Source of the DNA: Tridacna crocea
Lineage: Eukaryota; Mollusca; Bivalvia; Cardiida; Cardiidae
Direction: 5' to 3'
NCBI GenBank assembly: GCA_943736015.1
Contig: OX031059.1
Coordinates: 59,221,159-59,285,158 of the forward strand
Length of the DNA: 64,000 nt
A program made the position numbers and the translations under genes. The notes under the pieces are model-generated. The model was not told where the DNA came from. It made no database searches and worked only from the letters and a program-made list of their open reading frames with translations. Shown in pieces: positions 62,317-64,000 of the stretch; position 1 is the first letter of the stretch; every line of letters starts with the position of its first letter.

Positions 62317-62345
62317 GTAATGAAGTATACCAAAAATGCATTAGG

Positions 62346-62570
62346 TTAACCCTTTACCACACAATCCCCACTTAACGACCCTGAAAAAGAAGCCTTCAGA
62401 AAATATTGTTGGAAAAGGAGAAGACGCTGGTAACCAGCATTTTCTCCTTTTCCCACAATGTTTTCTTCTCTTCCCAAAATACAAATTTCAAATTTTCAGT
62501 CACTTTTATTTTGTTGTCTGCAAATGCTTTCAATTTGGACCAGTGTGAAATTTTTAAAGAGTTCAACTTT
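62346..62570 (-). mobile_element. pM1 copy 30 nt after an RTEL1 donor
   Basis: TTAACCCTTTACCACACAAT to a damaged right end (TTTTTAAAGAGTTCAAC). Confidence 0.78.
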
Positions 62571-62707
62571 ACTTTTTATAGAATCAATTTGTGGCTCATG
62601 CATGAATTAAATGGACCTAAATATTTCAACTTAAAGTGGTTTTTGGCTGAAACCTTCAGTTGAAAATGGAGAATGTGGATCTAAGGTCAGATTACACAAA
62701 TTCTGTA

Positions 62708-62936
62708 TTAACCCTTTCCCAAACAACAAAGTTTTGGACTTAATCAAATTGAAAGGATTTGCAGACAACAATTCAACTCTTGCTGAAAAGATTATTTCTG
62801 TCTATGATAGGGTAGAAAACATTGTGGGAAAAGGAGAAAATGCTGGTTACCAGCATTTTCTCCTTTTCCTACAATGTTTTCAAAAGGCTACTACACCAGA
62901 CCTGTAAAAACCAGGGATTGTTTGGGAAAGGGTTAA
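62708..62936 (+). mobile_element. pM1 copy, TTTCCC-end subtype
   Basis: TTAACCCTTTCCCAAACAAC to GGGAAAGGGTTAA; very like the copy at 39970 (GACCTGTAAAAACCAGGGA), so the two form a subgroup. Confidence 0.86.
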
Positions 62937-63007
62937 AAAGAACCTTATTTTACTACTAATGTGACTTAATAATTAGAGGCAGAATAATCTTCTCTCACCA
63001 AGCTATT

Positions 63008-63150
63008 TTAACCGTTTACCAAACAATCCCTTGTTACAGCCCAGAGGAAGAAGCCTTCCGAAAAACATTGTTGGTAAAGGAGAAAATGTTGTTAACTAAG
63101 TCAGGTTTCAATTTTTGAGTCACATTTATTTTCTCCTCTGCAAATACTAC
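63008..63150 (-). repeat. pM1 partial copy
   Basis: TTAACCGTTTACCAAACAAT; right half of the core missing. Confidence 0.6.
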
Positions 63151-63800
63151 AAGTTCAGGCCCATAGTTTTTCTTTAATATCAATGTAGTGATCAGAGGTG
63201 ACCTTAGCAACACTTTCATCAGACATGGCTGTTGTGGAAGGTCCTTCATATCCATTCCGTCATGGATGGAACTTTCTGTTGATGTTCCAAACGCATGAAT
63301 TTTCTAAAATAAATGTCCTATTTGTTTTCGAACTGCACTGTTTTACTCATGTAATGCTTTCATAAGTTCCTTTTTCCTTAAATAGGCTAATTTTCAAGCT
63401 CCCAGTAGAGCCTAATGATTAAGCATTGTCAGCCAGTGTTGTATAAACAAAGTGTCATATGACGTCATTAATGACATCTTACTATGTAACCATTACACTT
63501 TCAAAGATTTTTGTGTACTCTACCCTTAAAAATTCAGATTGTCAGCTTTAAAATGGTATGCATGACTTGTCAATTTCTTTCCATAAAATCACAAATTTTT
63601 TTAACATTAAGCGGACATTATATTTTGGGGCACCCTGTATATCCTTGCTGAACAGTGTAGATCAAAGATCAGACTGTACATCTAGGTTAATCTGAGTTTG
63701 ATCTAGAATATCTGCAAAAGGTCAGTGGGCTGCATTTAGCAGTTTAAGAGTTGTCAAAGGCTCTTTAAGAATGAACATTGACCATAATTTCAAAGGACCC
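63150..63800. other. Intron sequence with a coding-like scrap and pM2 trace
   Basis: On the - strand 63310-63160 gives two overlapping frames (STESSIHDGMD; EGPSTTAMSDESVAKVTSDH) that would join only by a frameshift. GATCAAAGATCAGACTG at 63661 is a pM2 trace. Confidence 0.3.
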
Positions 63801-64000
63801 TTAACCCATTACCACTCAATCCCTACTTTTGACGCCCCTGAGAAAGAAGCCTTTTGAAAACACTGTGGGAAAAGGAGAAAATGCTGGTAACCAGCATTTT
63901 CTCCTTTTCCCACAGTGTTTTCTACCCTTCCCAGAACAAATTTCTATTTTTCAGTCACCTTTATTTTGTCGTCTGCAAATGCTTTCAATTTGGACCTGTC
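63801..64000 (-). mobile_element. pM1 cut by the window end
   Basis: TTAACCCATTACCACTCAAT, perfect core, right arm to CAATTTGGACCTGTC. Confidence 0.85.

Noticed and set aside
63160..63310. Possible retrocopy or exon fragment on the - strand
   Set aside because: Two frames would have to be joined by a frameshift and no homology is recognised; too weak to call.

Overview
This is animal nuclear DNA, most likely from a bivalve mollusc. The evidence is intron-rich genes with GT-AG junctions, AT-rich sequence, a mollusc-style secretin/methuselah-like receptor, and dense interspersed repeats with minisatellite cores of the kind described in bivalves as pearl-like elements. The taxon is an inference from these features, not from a search.

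One gene spans the window. Twelve short exons on the + strand (1722-62316) join in phase into a 394-codon central part of the iron-sulphur DEAH helicase RTEL1: Walker B/DEAH box, Arch region, second helicase domain, up to the start of motif V. The 5' exons (Walker A, Fe-S cysteines) and the 3' exons (motif VI, C-terminus) lie outside. Exons make up under 2% of the window. Inside the last 18-kb intron, on the opposite strand, lies a complete two-exon gene for a 977-residue seven-transmembrane receptor (53368-47697).

Almost everything else is mobile DNA. (1) pM1: a ~228-bp MITE ending in TTAACCC/GGGTTAA with a ~66-bp near-perfect palindrome at its centre. I count roughly 70 copies or fragments, about a fifth of the window by eye. 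TTAA target duplications and CCC/GGG termini suggest piggyBac-type mobilisation. (2) RC-A, RC-B and RC-C: three sequence-unrelated families of 0.4-2-kb elements with one shared layout: a left hairpin, tandem 140-166-bp units, a right subterminal repeat inverse to the left end, a right hairpin, then TCTTGTT. They make up about a third of the window, insert without target duplication, and look like non-autonomous Helentron/HINE-type rolling-circle elements. (3) Single elements: a degenerate mariner, a tRNA-derived SINE with a 12-bp target duplication, a second TTAA MITE (pM2) and several fold-back elements.

The elements are deeply nested, so several empty sites can be read directly (MITE in RC-A, RC-C in MITE, SINE in MITE with a MITE in the SINE, mariner in pM2, RC-A in RC-A). 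Many pM1 copies carry matched changes in both palindrome arms, pM1 copies end just upstream of several RTEL1 splice acceptors, and an RC-A element sits 58 bp upstream of the receptor start codon. In the entries, + orientation of pM1 means the end reading CCAAACGACAAAATTTTAGA comes first; - means the CCACACAATCCCTACTTTTG end comes first.
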